A stretch of 64,000 bases of DNA from Koleobacter methoxysyntrophicus (lineage in GTDB: Bacteria; Bacillota; Thermosediminibacteria; Koleobacterales; Koleobacteraceae), in the NCBI RefSeq assembly GCF_017301615.1, contig NZ_CP059066.1, positions 496,001-560,000 on the forward strand, read 5' to 3'. The position numbers and the translations under genes are program-made. This document shows, in pieces, positions 16,163 to 25,042 of this stretch (positions within the stretch are counted from its first letter, which is position 1; each line of letters begins with the position of its first letter). Under the pieces are notes generated by a model that was not told the DNA's origin, ran no database searches, and worked only from the letters and a program-made list of their open reading frames with translations.

Positions 16163-16240
16163 TGACTATATACTTTACTCAGGACACAGCAAGTCCAGTT
16201 GAAATAATGGCAAACACATAAACGACTGTTAATTTGGCTC
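16163..16240 (+). repeat. Half copy of a dispersed palindromic repeat
   Basis: These 78 nt match the reverse complement of 38928-39005 with about 11 differences (~86%), beginning tgactatatactttactcag and ending aatttggctc. The copy at 38.8-39.0 kb is the longer, nearly palindromic form. It lies between the thioesterase stop and its terminator. Confidence 0.8.
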
Positions 16241-16256
16241 TCAAGCCTGTGATGGC

Positions 16257-16285
16257 GGGATATGGTATAACCATATCCCTTGTTT
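16257..16285 (+). terminator. Intrinsic terminator of the thioesterase gene
   Basis: gggatatggt (16257-16266), 3-nt loop, accatatccc (16270-16279), then ttgtttt. Confidence 0.75.
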
Positions 16286-16297
16286 TAATTTGCTCTA

Positions 16298-16337
16298 AAA
16301 AAAGGCAGTATGCCTAAAAAAAATAACGGCATACTGC
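16298..16337 (-). terminator. Intrinsic terminator of the M20 peptidase gene
   Basis: gcagtatgcc (16305-16314) pairs with ggcatactgc (16328-16337). Read on the minus strand the stem runs into CCTTTTTTT, downstream of the peptidase stop at 16410. Confidence 0.8.
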
Positions 16338-16409
16338 ATAGAATTAATTAATACCCTTTAATACTTAAACTGGTGAACCAAAAGCATCTTTAAGACTACA
16401 CAGAATCTA

Positions 16410-17639
16410 TCAATATCCCTTAATACCGCAAAACTGCGCTATTGCAAGGAAGTATATCTTTACGGCATTTACAAGGTCTTTTACTGCTACCCTCTCATTT
16501 CGGGAATGGGAATAGGAAATATCTCCGGGGCCAAATACAACTGTAGGTATCCCGGCATAGTTAGAAAGGAGAGCAGCATCGGTCCAACCCCGCCTCTTTG
16601 TTATTTCCGGTTCCCTTCCTATAACCTCCTTTATGCCGTTCTTCACTGAAATAACGATAGGGTCGCCTGCATCGGTCTCCAGGGGAAGGTGATCAAACTC
16701 GGGACTCAACAGCAGATTTGAAGGCATTCTTTTGATCTCCGCATGGAAGTCGGGGTCTTTTGCCTTCAAATCGTCGATTATCTGCTGGTATTCCCCGATA
16801 ATGCTGTCTACGGTCTCACCTGTAATGTATCTTCTATCGATCTGAATTATACACTTATCGGCAACGGTGCTGGGCTGGTTGCCTCCCCGGATAACCCCGA
16901 AGTTCATAACCGATGGCCCCATCTTGGGATTAAAGCGTTCCCTTAATTTCGGATAGAGTTTTTCCTTAATTTCAATTATTAACCGTGCTGCCTTTTCTAT
17001 TGCATTAATGCCCAGTTCAGGAACCCCCCCATGGGCTGCCTTTCCTTTAATCTCTATTTCCAGCCATTCCAAACCCCTGTGGCCGATAGCATATTCGTAA
17101 TTTGACGGTTCACCTACTATAGCACCATCAGCCTTTAACCCAGATTTAACGACGGCTTCGGTGCCTTCACTCTTTTCTTCTTCACCTATCACACCTGTGA
17201 ATATTACATCCCCTTTAAGCATTATACCTGCCCTCTTAATGGCAAGCATTGTTATAAGCATTGATGCAATAGGGCCCTTCATATCCACCGCTCCCCTGCC
17301 GTAGATATACCCATCTTTCAGTTCGGCAGCAAAAGGGTCTATATCCATTTCATAGGGTGGAACGGTATCTGTATGGCCGTTCAGCATCAGGGTCTTTCCC
17401 TCACCCGTTCCTTTAAGCCTTACAATGACGTTCATTCTCTGATCAATAACCGGTACAAGCTCTGATTCAAGCCCCATCCGCCGGCAGAATTCGTGGATAT
17501 AAAGGGCTACTTCTCTTTCCCTGTCCTTAACCTTTGAATGGCTGGGTATCTTTATCAATTCCCGGGTTAATTGGATAAGTTCTTCTTCTGTAAAATGTTC
17601 GGCAATTAAGCTTTTTAGTTCTGTAAAGTTCATTTGCAA
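16410..17639 (-). CDS. M20-family metallopeptidase/deacylase (ArgE/DapE-like)
   Basis: 409 residues. Di-zinc amidohydrolase with MLNGHTDTVPP (His ligand and D), GRGAVDMKGPIA (bridging Asp), GVIGEEEKSEGT (catalytic Glu and Glu ligand), and a late SHSRNERV His ligand; a dimerisation domain lies between (HRGLEWLEIEIKGKAAHGGV). It cleaves N-acyl amino acids or peptides such as N-acetylornithine, N-succinyl-diaminopimelate or carnosine-type dipeptides; subgroup not decidable. It lies 84 nt downstream of a YfcC-type transporter, suggesting uptake followed by hydrolysis, possibly supplying amino acids to the ornithine pathway at 25-32 kb (inference). Confidence 0.88.
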   Translation of the reverse strand: MQMNFTELKSLIAEHFTEEELIQLTRELIKIPSHSKVKDREREVALYIHEFCRRMGLESELVPVIDQRMNVIVRLKGTGEGKTLMLNGHTDTVPPYEMDIDPFAAELKDGYIYGRGAVDMKGPIASMLITMLAIKRAGIMLKGDVIFTGVIGEEEKSEGTEAVVKSGLKADGAIVGEPSNYEYAIGHRGLEWLEIEIKGKAAHGGVPELGINAIEKAARLIIEIKEKLYPKLRERFNPKMGPSVMNFGVIRGGNQPSTVADKCIIQIDRRYITGETVDSIIGEYQQIIDDLKAKDPDFHAEIKRMPSNLLLSPEFDHLPLETDAGDPIVISVKNGIKEVIGREPEITKRRGWTDAALLSNYAGIPTVVFGPGDISYSHSRNERVAVKDLVNAVKIYFLAIAQFCGIKGY

Positions 17640-17690
17640 TCACTAACTCCTTCCGCTTTAAGATTCGTTTTCTCATCAAATTTCAATTTT

Positions 17691-17718
17691 TATCCCCGAG
17701 GGATTCCCCCCGGGGATA
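17691..17718 (-). terminator. Hairpin between the transporter and peptidase genes
   Basis: tatccccg (17691-17698) pairs with cggggata (17711-17718). No U-tract on the minus strand, so probably a partial terminator or mRNA-processing hairpin that sets the transporter:peptidase ratio. Confidence 0.5.
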
Positions 17719-17723
17719 GGTTT

Positions 17724-19109
17724 TTAAAATGGGCCGTAATTGATAAACACACTTATCATAAGGAATACAGCACCGGCCAATATCCAGTATGCCATTAAAG
17801 GTGCAACCCAGCGGACCCAGCGTTCATACGGAATCTTTGCAATACTCAGGTATCCCATAAGCACAGCTGATGTTGGTATTATCGAGTTAGTAAAGCCGTC
17901 ACCGTACTGGTATGCCAAAACGGCAGTCTGTCTTGTAATACCCACCAGATCAGCCAGCGGAGCCATTATAGGCATAGTTGTGGCAGCCTGACCGCTTCCC
18001 GAGGGAATAAAGAAGTTGATTATTATCTGAACCACATACATCCCCAGTACTGAAACAGCTGCAGGCAGTGCAGAAATCGCTGCTGCAAGGCCGTGGATTA
18101 CCGTATCAATGATCTGACCCTGTTCCATTACAACAAGGATTGCCCTTGCAAAGCCAACGACCAGAGCACCGAAGGTTAAACTCTTTGCACCTTCAACAAA
18201 ATCCCTGGCTATTTTATTAACATCACTGCCCCCTACAAGCCCTGCTACTATACCCATCGCCAGGAATAATGCGGCAATCTCTGTTATATACCAGCCAAGC
18301 TTGAATACACCGTAGATTATAAAGCCGAAGCCAACTGCAATACATAAAAATGCCAGTTTGTGCCTTGTATTGAATTCGGGTATTTTATCCAGCTTCAGAG
18401 ATTCTTTGTTTTCCTTTTCCAGATCGGCAACATAGCTCTTTTCCGGATCCCTTTTAACTTTCATGCTGTAATTGTACACATACCACATAGCGATTACCAG
18501 AAATACTACATAGGCTGCTATCCTCAAACCGATGCCTGAAAACAGCGGCAATTGTGCTATCCCCTGGGCAACTCCAACCGTGAAGGGATTCATGAATCCC
18601 CCGCAAAACCCTGCCGCTGCCCCCATGGTTATCATAGCCGTTCCTGTTATGGCATCAAAGCCTAAAGCCCGGGCCAGGGCTACGCCGATAGGGATAAAGA
18701 CCAGGGTTTCTTCGGCCATCCCGAAGGTAGCTCCTCCAAGGGAAAAGATAAACATGGTAGCGGGAATCAAAAACTTCTCTTTGCCCTGAAGGCCGAGTAC
18801 TGCCTTCCCGATTCCTGCTTCCACCGCACCGGTCCCCTGTATCATGCCGAAAGCGCCGCCGACAATGAATATGAAGAAGATTATACTGGCTGCTGCTTTC
18901 ATCCCATTTGGCACAGCCTTAAAGATGTCGAACAGTTTTACAGGTGTCTGTTCTACATACTTAAATGAATCAGGGTCAACTACCATCCTGCCGGTATTGG
19001 GGTCTTTTACCTTTTCATATACCCCTGCCGGGATAATATAAGTGCATAATGCAGCAACAATCACAACAGTGAAGATAATTACATAGGTATGGGGAACCTT
19101 AAATTTCAT
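17724..19109 (-). CDS. YfcC/DcuC-type membrane transporter
   Basis: 461 residues, about 11-12 hydrophobic helices. MKFKVPHTYVIIFTVVIVAA then TYIIPAGVYEKVKDPNTGR is the standard YfcC opening, with two internal repeats each carrying a Gly-rich re-entrant stretch (GAAAGFCGGFMNPFTVGVAQ; FIPSGSGQAATTMPIMAPLA). The family imports C4-dicarboxylates, basic amino acids or short peptides and includes arginine/ornithine-type carriers. GGAGGAAAAG before ATG 19109. Expressed with the M20 peptidase and next to an IclR regulator. Confidence 0.85.
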   Translation of the reverse strand: MKFKVPHTYVIIFTVVIVAALCTYIIPAGVYEKVKDPNTGRMVVDPDSFKYVEQTPVKLFDIFKAVPNGMKAAASIIFFIFIVGGAFGMIQGTGAVEAGIGKAVLGLQGKEKFLIPATMFIFSLGGATFGMAEETLVFIPIGVALARALGFDAITGTAMITMGAAAGFCGGFMNPFTVGVAQGIAQLPLFSGIGLRIAAYVVFLVIAMWYVYNYSMKVKRDPEKSYVADLEKENKESLKLDKIPEFNTRHKLAFLCIAVGFGFIIYGVFKLGWYITEIAALFLAMGIVAGLVGGSDVNKIARDFVEGAKSLTFGALVVGFARAILVVMEQGQIIDTVIHGLAAAISALPAAVSVLGMYVVQIIINFFIPSGSGQAATTMPIMAPLADLVGITRQTAVLAYQYGDGFTNSIIPTSAVLMGYLSIAKIPYERWVRWVAPLMAYWILAGAVFLMISVFINYGPF

Positions 19110-19254
19110 TTCTTTTCCTCCTTTGACACTTTAATTTTCAATATAAAGCTGTAGAATAAAAACTTTAAAAACTTTACCGGAATGAGACTATCACCTCCTT
19201 AAAACCTTACTGCTATCACCAGCATAATGCCATCAGAATCAGCCTAAATACAGC

Positions 19255-20013
19255 TTATGGCATCAGCTCTGATATCTTCTTTGCTCCCCTTATTACATGT
19301 TTTTTCATATTCTCAATCTTTTCCTGCGTCAAACCGGTTTTTAAACAGGCTACTGCCACACAGGCAAACACCTCTCCTTTAGAATTTTTCACAGGGGCAG
19401 CAATACCGTAAGCTCCCAGGAGGTTTTCTTCATCGCTTACCGCATATCCCTGTTCCCTTATCCTTTTATATTCTTTTAAAAGCAGGTCGGGATCAGTTAT
19501 GGTATTAGGGGTCCTCTTATCGAGTTTTGCCGTTCGCACGAGTTTTTCCAGTTTTTCAGGCTCTGTAAAGGCCGTAATACATTTGCCGACGGAACCGCAG
19601 TGGATCGGATAAAAGGTCCCGGGTTTATAACCCAACCTCACGGGCTGATAGCTCTCAATTTCATATACCGAGATAATTTTATCTTCATCTTTTATATAGT
19701 AACCTACGGATTCTTTGGTAGCTTCTGCTACCTGGTTAAGAACAGCAACAACCTCATTTGTAAAATTTTTGTTAATTAGATATGCTGAACCTATCAGATA
19801 GATACCGGGACCCAGCTTATATTTCTTTGTAATCATATCCTGAATGACAAATTTTTCTTTCATCAATATGTTTAATATCCTGTGGACCGTTGACCTGTTT
19901 ATATCAAGCCTTTGGCTGATCTCCTTCGCAGAATAGCTATAAGGCTCACAGCCCAGAAGTTTTAAAACCATGATCAACTTTTCTGCACTGGATATATTGT
20001 TTTTAACTGTCAT
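19255..20013 (-). CDS. IclR-family transcriptional regulator
   Basis: 252 residues: N-terminal winged helix (SAKEISQRLDINRSTVHRIL) and C-terminal IclR ligand domain (HCGSVGKCITAF, with the S/C-rich effector pocket; GIAAPVKNSKGEVFACVAVA). Such proteins bind palindromes near their own promoters. It is divergent from the amidotransferase-like gene at 20238 and upstream of the transporter/peptidase pair, so it probably controls all three (inference). Confidence 0.88.
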   Translation of the reverse strand: MTVKNNISSAEKLIMVLKLLGCEPYSYSAKEISQRLDINRSTVHRILNILMKEKFVIQDMITKKYKLGPGIYLIGSAYLINKNFTNEVVAVLNQVAEATKESVGYYIKDEDKIISVYEIESYQPVRLGYKPGTFYPIHCGSVGKCITAFTEPEKLEKLVRTAKLDKRTPNTITDPDLLLKEYKRIREQGYAVSDEENLLGAYGIAAPVKNSKGEVFACVAVACLKTGLTQEKIENMKKHVIRGAKKISELMP

Positions 20014-20047
20014 TAAAAAACCCTCCGGATTAAAATCTTATTTATAT

Positions 20048-20081
20048 GTTCATTATATGGACTTATGTTTTTATTATGAAC
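20048..20081. promoter_or_regulatory. Candidate operator in the IclR divergent region
   Basis: gttcat-tat-atggac (20048-20062) is a near-palindrome, and atgaac (20076-20081) repeats the half site. The position, 35 nt from the IclR start codon in a divergent promoter region, suits autoregulation. Short motif, so low confidence. Confidence 0.3.
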
Positions 20082-20237
20082 TTTAAATAATAATATTCGA
20101 TAAATTCTCAGAAATTCCTCCTTCAGACTAAAAAAAATTTAAGGTATTTCTATAAAAAAATACTGAATATGCTAATATAGATTACGGAATGATTTCAAAC
20201 GATAGGTTTGGAAACAGATAGGAGGGAGCCGTATACA

Positions 20238-21014
20238 ATGAGGAAACCAATAATCGGTTTGAGCTCCAACTACTGGGGAGCGGATGAAGTAGGGCTAACT
20301 ACAAAACTGGGGCTGCCTGAACAGGACTGGGATATGCTGGCCTGTGATTATTCCCGTTCAATAGAAGAAGCCGGAGGAATTCCCGTAATACTGCCGGTAA
20401 TAAAGGAACTGCAGACTTTGAGGGAATTCTTAAAGAAAATCGACGGTTTCGTATTTACCGGCGGCCAGGATATATCACCGGAATTCTATAATGAAAGACC
20501 TGCCAGAGAACTGGGTAAAGTCGAACCGGTTAGGGATAGCTATGAACTAGCGGTTGCCAGGGAGTTAATATACAATACATATATGCCCGTGCTGGGGATA
20601 TGCCGCGGCATACAGTTAATCAATGTAGCCTGCGGTGGAAGTCTCTATCAGGACATCCCCAGTGAGAAACCAGATGCTTTATATCACTCCGTTCACCAGT
20701 ATCCGAAACATCATCCTACCCATAAGGTAAATATCATTGAAGGCTCAAAGCTGTATGAAATATTCGGGTCAAAGTGCATAATGGTAAACAGTTTCCACCA
20801 TCAGGCAGTAAAAAAACCGGCAGAGGATTTCATAGTCACAGCCACTGCCGAAGATGGCTTAATTGAAGCTATAGAATGTACAGGAGAAAGGTTTATATTA
20901 GCCGTCCAGTGGCACCCCGAAATGATGTACGAAAGGCATGGGGAACAGCTGGAGGTCTTTAAGAGATTTGTAAGGGAAGCAGCCGGATTCAGGCAGAAGA
21001 TTGCCACTGATTGA
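20238..21014 (+). CDS. Class I glutamine-amidotransferase-like hydrolase (peptidase C26, PuuD-like)
   Basis: 258 residues from ATG 20238 (GATAGGAGGGAG upstream). Residues include DGFVFTGGQDISPEFYNE, the nucleophile elbow PVLGICRGIQLINVACGG (Cys about 113) and the catalytic VQWHPEMMYER His/Glu. This C26 group removes gamma-glutamyl from compounds such as gamma-glutamyl-GABA or related gamma-glutamyl amides. Divergent from the IclR gene. With the M20 peptidase it suggests salvage of acylated or gamma-glutamylated amino compounds. Confidence 0.88.
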   Translation: MRKPIIGLSSNYWGADEVGLTTKLGLPEQDWDMLACDYSRSIEEAGGIPVILPVIKELQTLREFLKKIDGFVFTGGQDISPEFYNERPARELGKVEPVRDSYELAVARELIYNTYMPVLGICRGIQLINVACGGSLYQDIPSEKPDALYHSVHQYPKHHPTHKVNIIEGSKLYEIFGSKCIMVNSFHHQAVKKPAEDFIVTATAEDGLIEAIECTGERFILAVQWHPEMMYERHGEQLEVFKRFVREAAGFRQKIATD

Positions 21015-21057
21015 ATATATCACCAGGCAATAATATGCCAGGTTAACATTAAAAATG

Positions 21058-21094
21058 AGAGCCCGTTTATACCAAACAGGTAAAAACAGGCTCT
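21058..21094 (-). terminator. Terminator downstream of the YbjQ-like gene
   Basis: agagcccgttt (21058-21068) pairs with aaacaggctct (21084-21094), one G-U pair. On the minus strand the stem is followed by CATTTTTAATG. Confidence 0.7.
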
Positions 21095-21101
21095 TCTCTG
21101 T

Positions 21102-21404
21102 CTATATCTTCACCGCTGTGCCGTATACCAGCATTTCGGCACAGCCCGAAGCAATCTGGGCCGAGGAAAACTTTATACCGATTATCGCATTGGCTCCCAA
21201 TTTTTCAGCTTCCTTTATCATTTCCTGCATTGCCCCTTCCCTTGCCTTCTCCATCAGTTCGGTATAATCTGAAATATCTCCCCCGATAAGGTTCTTCAGG
21301 AAGGCCTTGATATCCTTCCCCAGATGGACGGCTTTGACCTTGCTTCCCCTCACTATCCCTAGAACTTCATAATCAGCCTTAATGTCCGTTGTAGTAAGCA
21401 GCAT
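21102..21404 (-). CDS. YbjQ/UPF0145-family protein
   Basis: 100 residues. LTTTDIKADYEVLGIVRGSK, the long helix YTELMEKAREGAMQEMIKEA and LGANAIIGIKFSS are the hallmark of the YbjQ (heavy-metal-binding-like) family, which forms pentamers; its role is not established. GGGAGGGAAGTATT lies before ATG 21404. It is the last gene after the ABC permease and may be co-transcribed with it (18 nt apart). Confidence 0.88.
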   Translation of the reverse strand: MLLTTTDIKADYEVLGIVRGSKVKAVHLGKDIKAFLKNLIGGDISDYTELMEKAREGAMQEMIKEAEKLGANAIIGIKFSSAQIASGCAEMLVYGTAVKI

Positions 21405-21422
21405 AATACTTCCCTCCCGAAA

Positions 21423-22208
21423 TTAAAATTCTTTTCCCTTAAAGGTCTTCAAACCGATGAAGTAAATCAGCAGTGCAATCCCACCTAAAACCACAGTTTC
21501 AAGGACCGGAAATTTCCCTTCAAATATATACTGCGGGGCTCTCATGTGAAAAAAAGGCGACAGTTTATAGGTATACCTTGAAAAGCTGAAAAGCGACAAG
21601 GCCCCCCATATAAGGCCGGTGACAAGACCGGCCTTTACCGAATCTTCATAAATCCCAGAAAACAGGAGAGCCGTGAAAAATACAGCGGTAAATCCCACTA
21701 AAGGCGGGACTAATCCTATAAATATTTTAAAAATACCCGGCCGGTACCCCTTAAACCACGTTATACCTGCCACTGCAGCGGTCGATATGATTATCACCGA
21801 ATAAAGGATAATAAGCCCTGACACTGCCTTTGTGCCATAAATTTCATCCTTGGATATCGGTTTGCTTAAAAGAAAGCCCATAGTCTTATTTGAAATCTCT
21901 CCTGAAATCAGATTCATCCCCAGTATTATCGAGAAAATCGTTCCTGATTGTATTACATTCTTTGCATGCCACTGGCTCCAAAGGTAGACATCAAAGTCTT
22001 TTAGCAAAAATTCGAGCTGCTTTACCAGATTTCCCAGAAAACCTGACGTTCTCCCGGCACCCGGCAGCAGGTCCTCTATACCCAACTGTTTCAGAAATTC
22101 GTAGGATACGGCTACGATTACACCTAACACCAAAAAATACACAAGCCCTATAATAAATTTCAACCTTGCTTCCCTAAGCTCTTTCACCAGGAGGTGTTTA
22201 TTCATCAT
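21423..22208 (-). CDS. ABC-2-type permease
   Basis: 261 residues from ATG 22208; GGGGAGGGAG upstream, start overlapping the end of the ATPase gene by 11 nt (a longer frame to 22301 lies inside that gene). Six hydrophobic helices; GEISNKTMGFLLSKPISKDE after helix 2 is the coupling-helix motif of ABC-2 permeases that export lipids, bacitracin-type peptides or act in gliding/sodium export. Works with the ATPase upstream. Confidence 0.88.
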   Translation of the reverse strand: MMNKHLLVKELREARLKFIIGLVYFLVLGVIVAVSYEFLKQLGIEDLLPGAGRTSGFLGNLVKQLEFLLKDFDVYLWSQWHAKNVIQSGTIFSIILGMNLISGEISNKTMGFLLSKPISKDEIYGTKAVSGLIILYSVIIISTAAVAGITWFKGYRPGIFKIFIGLVPPLVGFTAVFFTALLFSGIYEDSVKAGLVTGLIWGALSLFSFSRYTYKLSPFFHMRAPQYIFEGKFPVLETVVLGGIALLIYFIGLKTFKGKEF

Positions 22209-23100
22209 TATTCTCCCTCCCCGCAATATCAATAAGCACATCTTCCAGGTTCTGATGAATAACCTCCAGGGCAAAATGGGGGTATGCTCTGCATTTCTCA
22301 TAGATTCCTTCTAAATTTTCGCTAACAGTAATTATATAGCCCTTACCCACCTTTTCAACGTCTACTATGCCCTTTTCATCAAAAAATCCCTCGGGTACCT
22401 CCTTCTGGAACACCACCCTTATCTTCTTTTCATTCTTCTTAAAGTCATCTATAGACTTATTTTTTACCAGTTTACCTCTGTTTATTATCCCGATAACATC
22501 GGCAACCCTTTCCACATCATCTATGATATGGGATGAAAAAAATACCGTCCTTCCCTGTAGGGTTATCTCTTCCATTATTACGTTCAGAAATTCCCTCCTG
22601 AAAATCGGGTCCATACCGCTGGTGGGTTCATCTAGGACCAACAGCTTCGGCTCATGGGCGATGGCAAGCAAGAGGGCCGCCTTTACCTTCATCCCTTTGG
22701 AAAAATTAGATATTCTCAAATTCAGGGGCAAATTAAACTGTTCAAGATACTTGCTGACCAGCCCGTCGTTCCATTTCCCGTAAAAACCCCTGCTGAACTC
22801 AATCAGCTCCTTCATGGTCATATAACCGTAAAGCTGATCTGTTTCCGGCACATAACCGATTTCCCTGAGAAATTCCCTGTCCCCTCGCGAAACATCACAA
22901 CCGAAAACCCTTACTTCCCCTGATGTAGGTTTTATCATCCCCAGCATCAGCTTTATAGTTGTGGTCTTGCCGGCCCCATTAGGCCCGATATATCCGAATA
23001 TGGTGCCCTGTTTAACCTCCAGGTTTATTCCATCCAGTGCCCTGAAGGTATTGTATTCTTTTGTTACATTTTTTAATTCTATTATATTCACAACTATCAA
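22198..23100 (-). CDS. ABC transporter ATPase (YtrB/CcmA-like exporter)
   Basis: 300 residues. Walker A GPNGAGKTTTIK, Q-loop-like Y-V-P-E-T-D-Q, signature LSNFSKGMKVKAA (FSKGM for LSGGQ), Walker B LLVLDEPTSGMDP, switch His SSHIIDD. C-terminal ~80 residues form the DUF4162-like tail of exporters. TTG 23100 overlaps the GntR stop (TTGA); a GTG nine nt on has better spacing to AGGGG. Middle gene of a regulator-ATPase-permease operon. Confidence 0.9.
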   Translation of the reverse strand: MIVVNIIELKNVTKEYNTFRALDGINLEVKQGTIFGYIGPNGAGKTTTIKLMLGMIKPTSGEVRVFGCDVSRGDREFLREIGYVPETDQLYGYMTMKELIEFSRGFYGKWNDGLVSKYLEQFNLPLNLRISNFSKGMKVKAALLLAIAHEPKLLVLDEPTSGMDPIFRREFLNVIMEEITLQGRTVFFSSHIIDDVERVADVIGIINRGKLVKNKSIDDFKKNEKKIRVVFQKEVPEGFFDEKGIVDVEKVGKGYIITVSENLEGIYEKCRAYPHFALEVIHQNLEDVLIDIAGRENNDE

Positions 23101-23495
23101 CCCCTATCATCCAATTTTCCCGACCAGCGGGCTAAATATTCTTCAAAAAGGGCCTTTAGTTCACTGCTGGTTAAATTCAAGTGATATGCTTCAATGAATA
23201 GTTTTTCCAGGATATCAGCCACCGACTCTATCCTGTCTTCTTTCGATTCCGCCGTCTGACCCGCTGAAACAAACATCCCTATACCACGCTCCTTTATGAT
23301 AACCCCCTCATTTTCCAGTTCCTGATATGCCTTTGATACGGTATTAGGGTTTACCGTCAATTCCCTGGCAAGTTCCCGTACAGATGGAAGTTTCTCCCCG
23401 GGTTTAAAAACCCCACCGGCAGCAGCCTTTTTTATCTGCTGTTTTATCTGAATATAGATCGGCACAGGGCTGTCGGGGTCTATATAAAACCACAT
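23097..23495 (-). CDS. GntR-family regulator, YtrA subgroup
   Basis: 132 residues: a GntR winged helix (QIKQQIKKAAAGGVFKPGEK, LPSVRELARELTVNPNTVSK) with only ~50 residues after it, the short YtrA type. It opens WFYIDPDSPVPIYIQIKQQI. GGAGGAATTGCA before ATG. YtrA regulators repress ABC exporters of cell-envelope stress; this one heads such an operon and an operator palindrome overlaps its promoter. Confidence 0.9.
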   Translation of the reverse strand: MWFYIDPDSPVPIYIQIKQQIKKAAAGGVFKPGEKLPSVRELARELTVNPNTVSKAYQELENEGVIIKERGIGMFVSAGQTAESKEDRIESVADILEKLFIEAYHLNLTSSELKALFEEYLARWSGKLDDRG

Positions 23496-23511
23496 TGCAA
23501 TTCCTCCTGCT

Positions 23512-23569
23512 GTATTATTACACTAATACACCCGTATATATTATAATCCACCACCGGGTGATATGTCAA
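23512..23569 (-). promoter_or_regulatory. Sigma-A promoter and operator of the YtrA-type operon
   Basis: On the minus strand: TTGACA (23569-23564), 18 nt, TATAAT (23545-23540), both exact consensus. Just downstream is the perfect palindrome gtatta-ttacac-taatac (23512-23529), placed where a bound repressor would block initiation and elongation. Confidence 0.75.
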
Positions 23570-23723
23570 TTAATTTTTTTTAGAGCGTCATGCGGAAGCG
23601 AGGCAGAAAATGTTGCAGAGGAATACAAACCGCTAAGTTCTTTAAAATTACAATAACATGAAAACGACTTTACTCTTTATATATCATAAAAGCGAAACTA
23701 CAATAAAAGAAGTGAGATTAATT

Positions 23724-24143
23724 TTATAGCTTAGTATAATAAATAATATCATCTAAAAAAACATATATGTCTTTCAAGTTATATTTGGTGATGTTATATA
23801 TCGCTTTAAAATCTATATCTCCATACTGATGGGCAAGTAAATTTCTTAATCTTATCATATTTTTTAAAGGCACAATAAGTTCTTCCCTTATTACTTTCTC
23901 TTTTGCTAAAATATCCGCTATATCGGATAGGAAAACAGGTTCTTTCATGCCTTCATCAGAAATAATATGATTGCAAATATCTATAATATATTGCAACACA
24001 ATAAACAAATTATGGCATACAATGTCTTTTATATCTTCATCTTTTAAAAATTGTTCCATAGAAACACTGCTTTTCGATATAATTCTACCTAAATGATATC
24101 TTATTAAATTCGTCTTTTTTAAGATAACTTCTCTTTTAACCAT
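23724..24143 (-). CDS. hepT: HepT-like HEPN toxin
   Basis: 139 residues, DUF86/HEPN. The RNase motif R-x4-H-x-Y is intact: RNLLAHQY near residue 112. Helical throughout; FIVLQYIIDICNHIISDEGM is the usual second helix. HEPN toxins cut RNA; in the MntA/HepT type the antitoxin modifies the HEPN Tyr with AMP. It overlaps its antitoxin gene by 8 nt. Confidence 0.88.
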   Translation of the reverse strand: MVKREVILKKTNLIRYHLGRIISKSSVSMEQFLKDEDIKDIVCHNLFIVLQYIIDICNHIISDEGMKEPVFLSDIADILAKEKVIREELIVPLKNMIRLRNLLAHQYGDIDFKAIYNITKYNLKDIYVFLDDIIYYTKL

Positions 24144-24561
24144 CAGTTAATCTCATCCCTATCTTTTCTTTAGTATATTTGAAATAAGTATTGATTATAT
24201 ACATCTGGTCAATGTAATAATAAAAATTTTTAGCGCGAAACTGGGAAAGAATAGAAGGCTCGCTGTTCTTAATAATAATACCGTTTTTAAATACTTCATG
24301 GTTTAATAAAGGAGAAGCATTGTTCATAATAACTACATCCACGGTTTTTTTAAATATCTGTTCTAACTCTGTCTTCAGATCTAATTTATACTTAAAAAAA
24401 TCATCCTCATGGATACCGGACAGATATACAGCTACATCTATATCGCTATCTTTTCTTTCTCTGTTTTCAGCATACGAACCAAAAAGATATGCGAACTTTA
24501 CATTTTCCTTTGAAATCATATAATTTTTTAAAATTGAGATCATTTTTTCTATCAACGTCAT
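24136..24561 (-). CDS. mntA: MntA-like nucleotidyltransferase antitoxin
   Basis: 141 residues from ATG 24561. Minimal nucleotidyltransferase with GSYAENRERKDSDIDVAVYL, the G-S-x10-D-x-D active site complete, and a third Asp in TVDVVIM. It is expected to poly-AMPylate HepT and block it. Start region is tight: a tataat lies only ~18 nt upstream, so the mRNA leader would be very short. Confidence 0.85.
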   Translation of the reverse strand: MTLIEKMISILKNYMISKENVKFAYLFGSYAENRERKDSDIDVAVYLSGIHEDDFFKYKLDLKTELEQIFKKTVDVVIMNNASPLLNHEVFKNGIIIKNSEPSILSQFRAKNFYYYIDQMYIINTYFKYTKEKIGMRLTDG

Positions 24562-24564
24562 CAC

Positions 24565-25042
24565 CCGAAAATATTATATCATGCTTATTATACCAGTAAT
24601 ATACTTTTTTATGTCGTTTAATACTCTTTTTCTCATAATAAACTATGATTCTAGTGTAAAAACCCTGTTTTAATACCCCTTTTCCTGATCCTTAAAAATT
24701 TTATAAAGTATAACTTAGAAAATATTTTGGATTTTAGCAGTAAGTTTTAGGTATATCCACCTCTAATATCCGATATTTTACTACCATTTTCGATGGAACT
24801 ACAATATCGTCCACGTTTTTCCTAATAAATTCTTCCTTTTTATATCCGAAAAGCTCTATGAAATCCTTAAAATTATACTGTTTTTGTTTAAGCGATTTGC
24901 CCCAACTGTGTTAATTTATAATAATTATACCATATTCTGGCGTATTCTTCAAAAATTGATATTTTGACCATTCTACGGCCTGGAAAATGTACTTTATTTA
25001 TTTCGAAACAAAACCTGTAGATAGTGGTCAAGCTCTTAAAAC
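24565..25042. other. Intergenic region with a decayed unrecognised ORF
   Basis: Between mntA and the ornithine operon terminator. On the minus strand 24734-24910 an open stretch without a start reads KQKQYNFKDFIELFGYKKEE, FIRKNVDDIVVPSKMVVKYR, ILEVDIPKTYC-stop; it looks like the end of a real protein that I cannot identify. The rest is AT-rich with the mntA promoter (tataat boxes at about 24576-24600). Confidence 0.4.
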
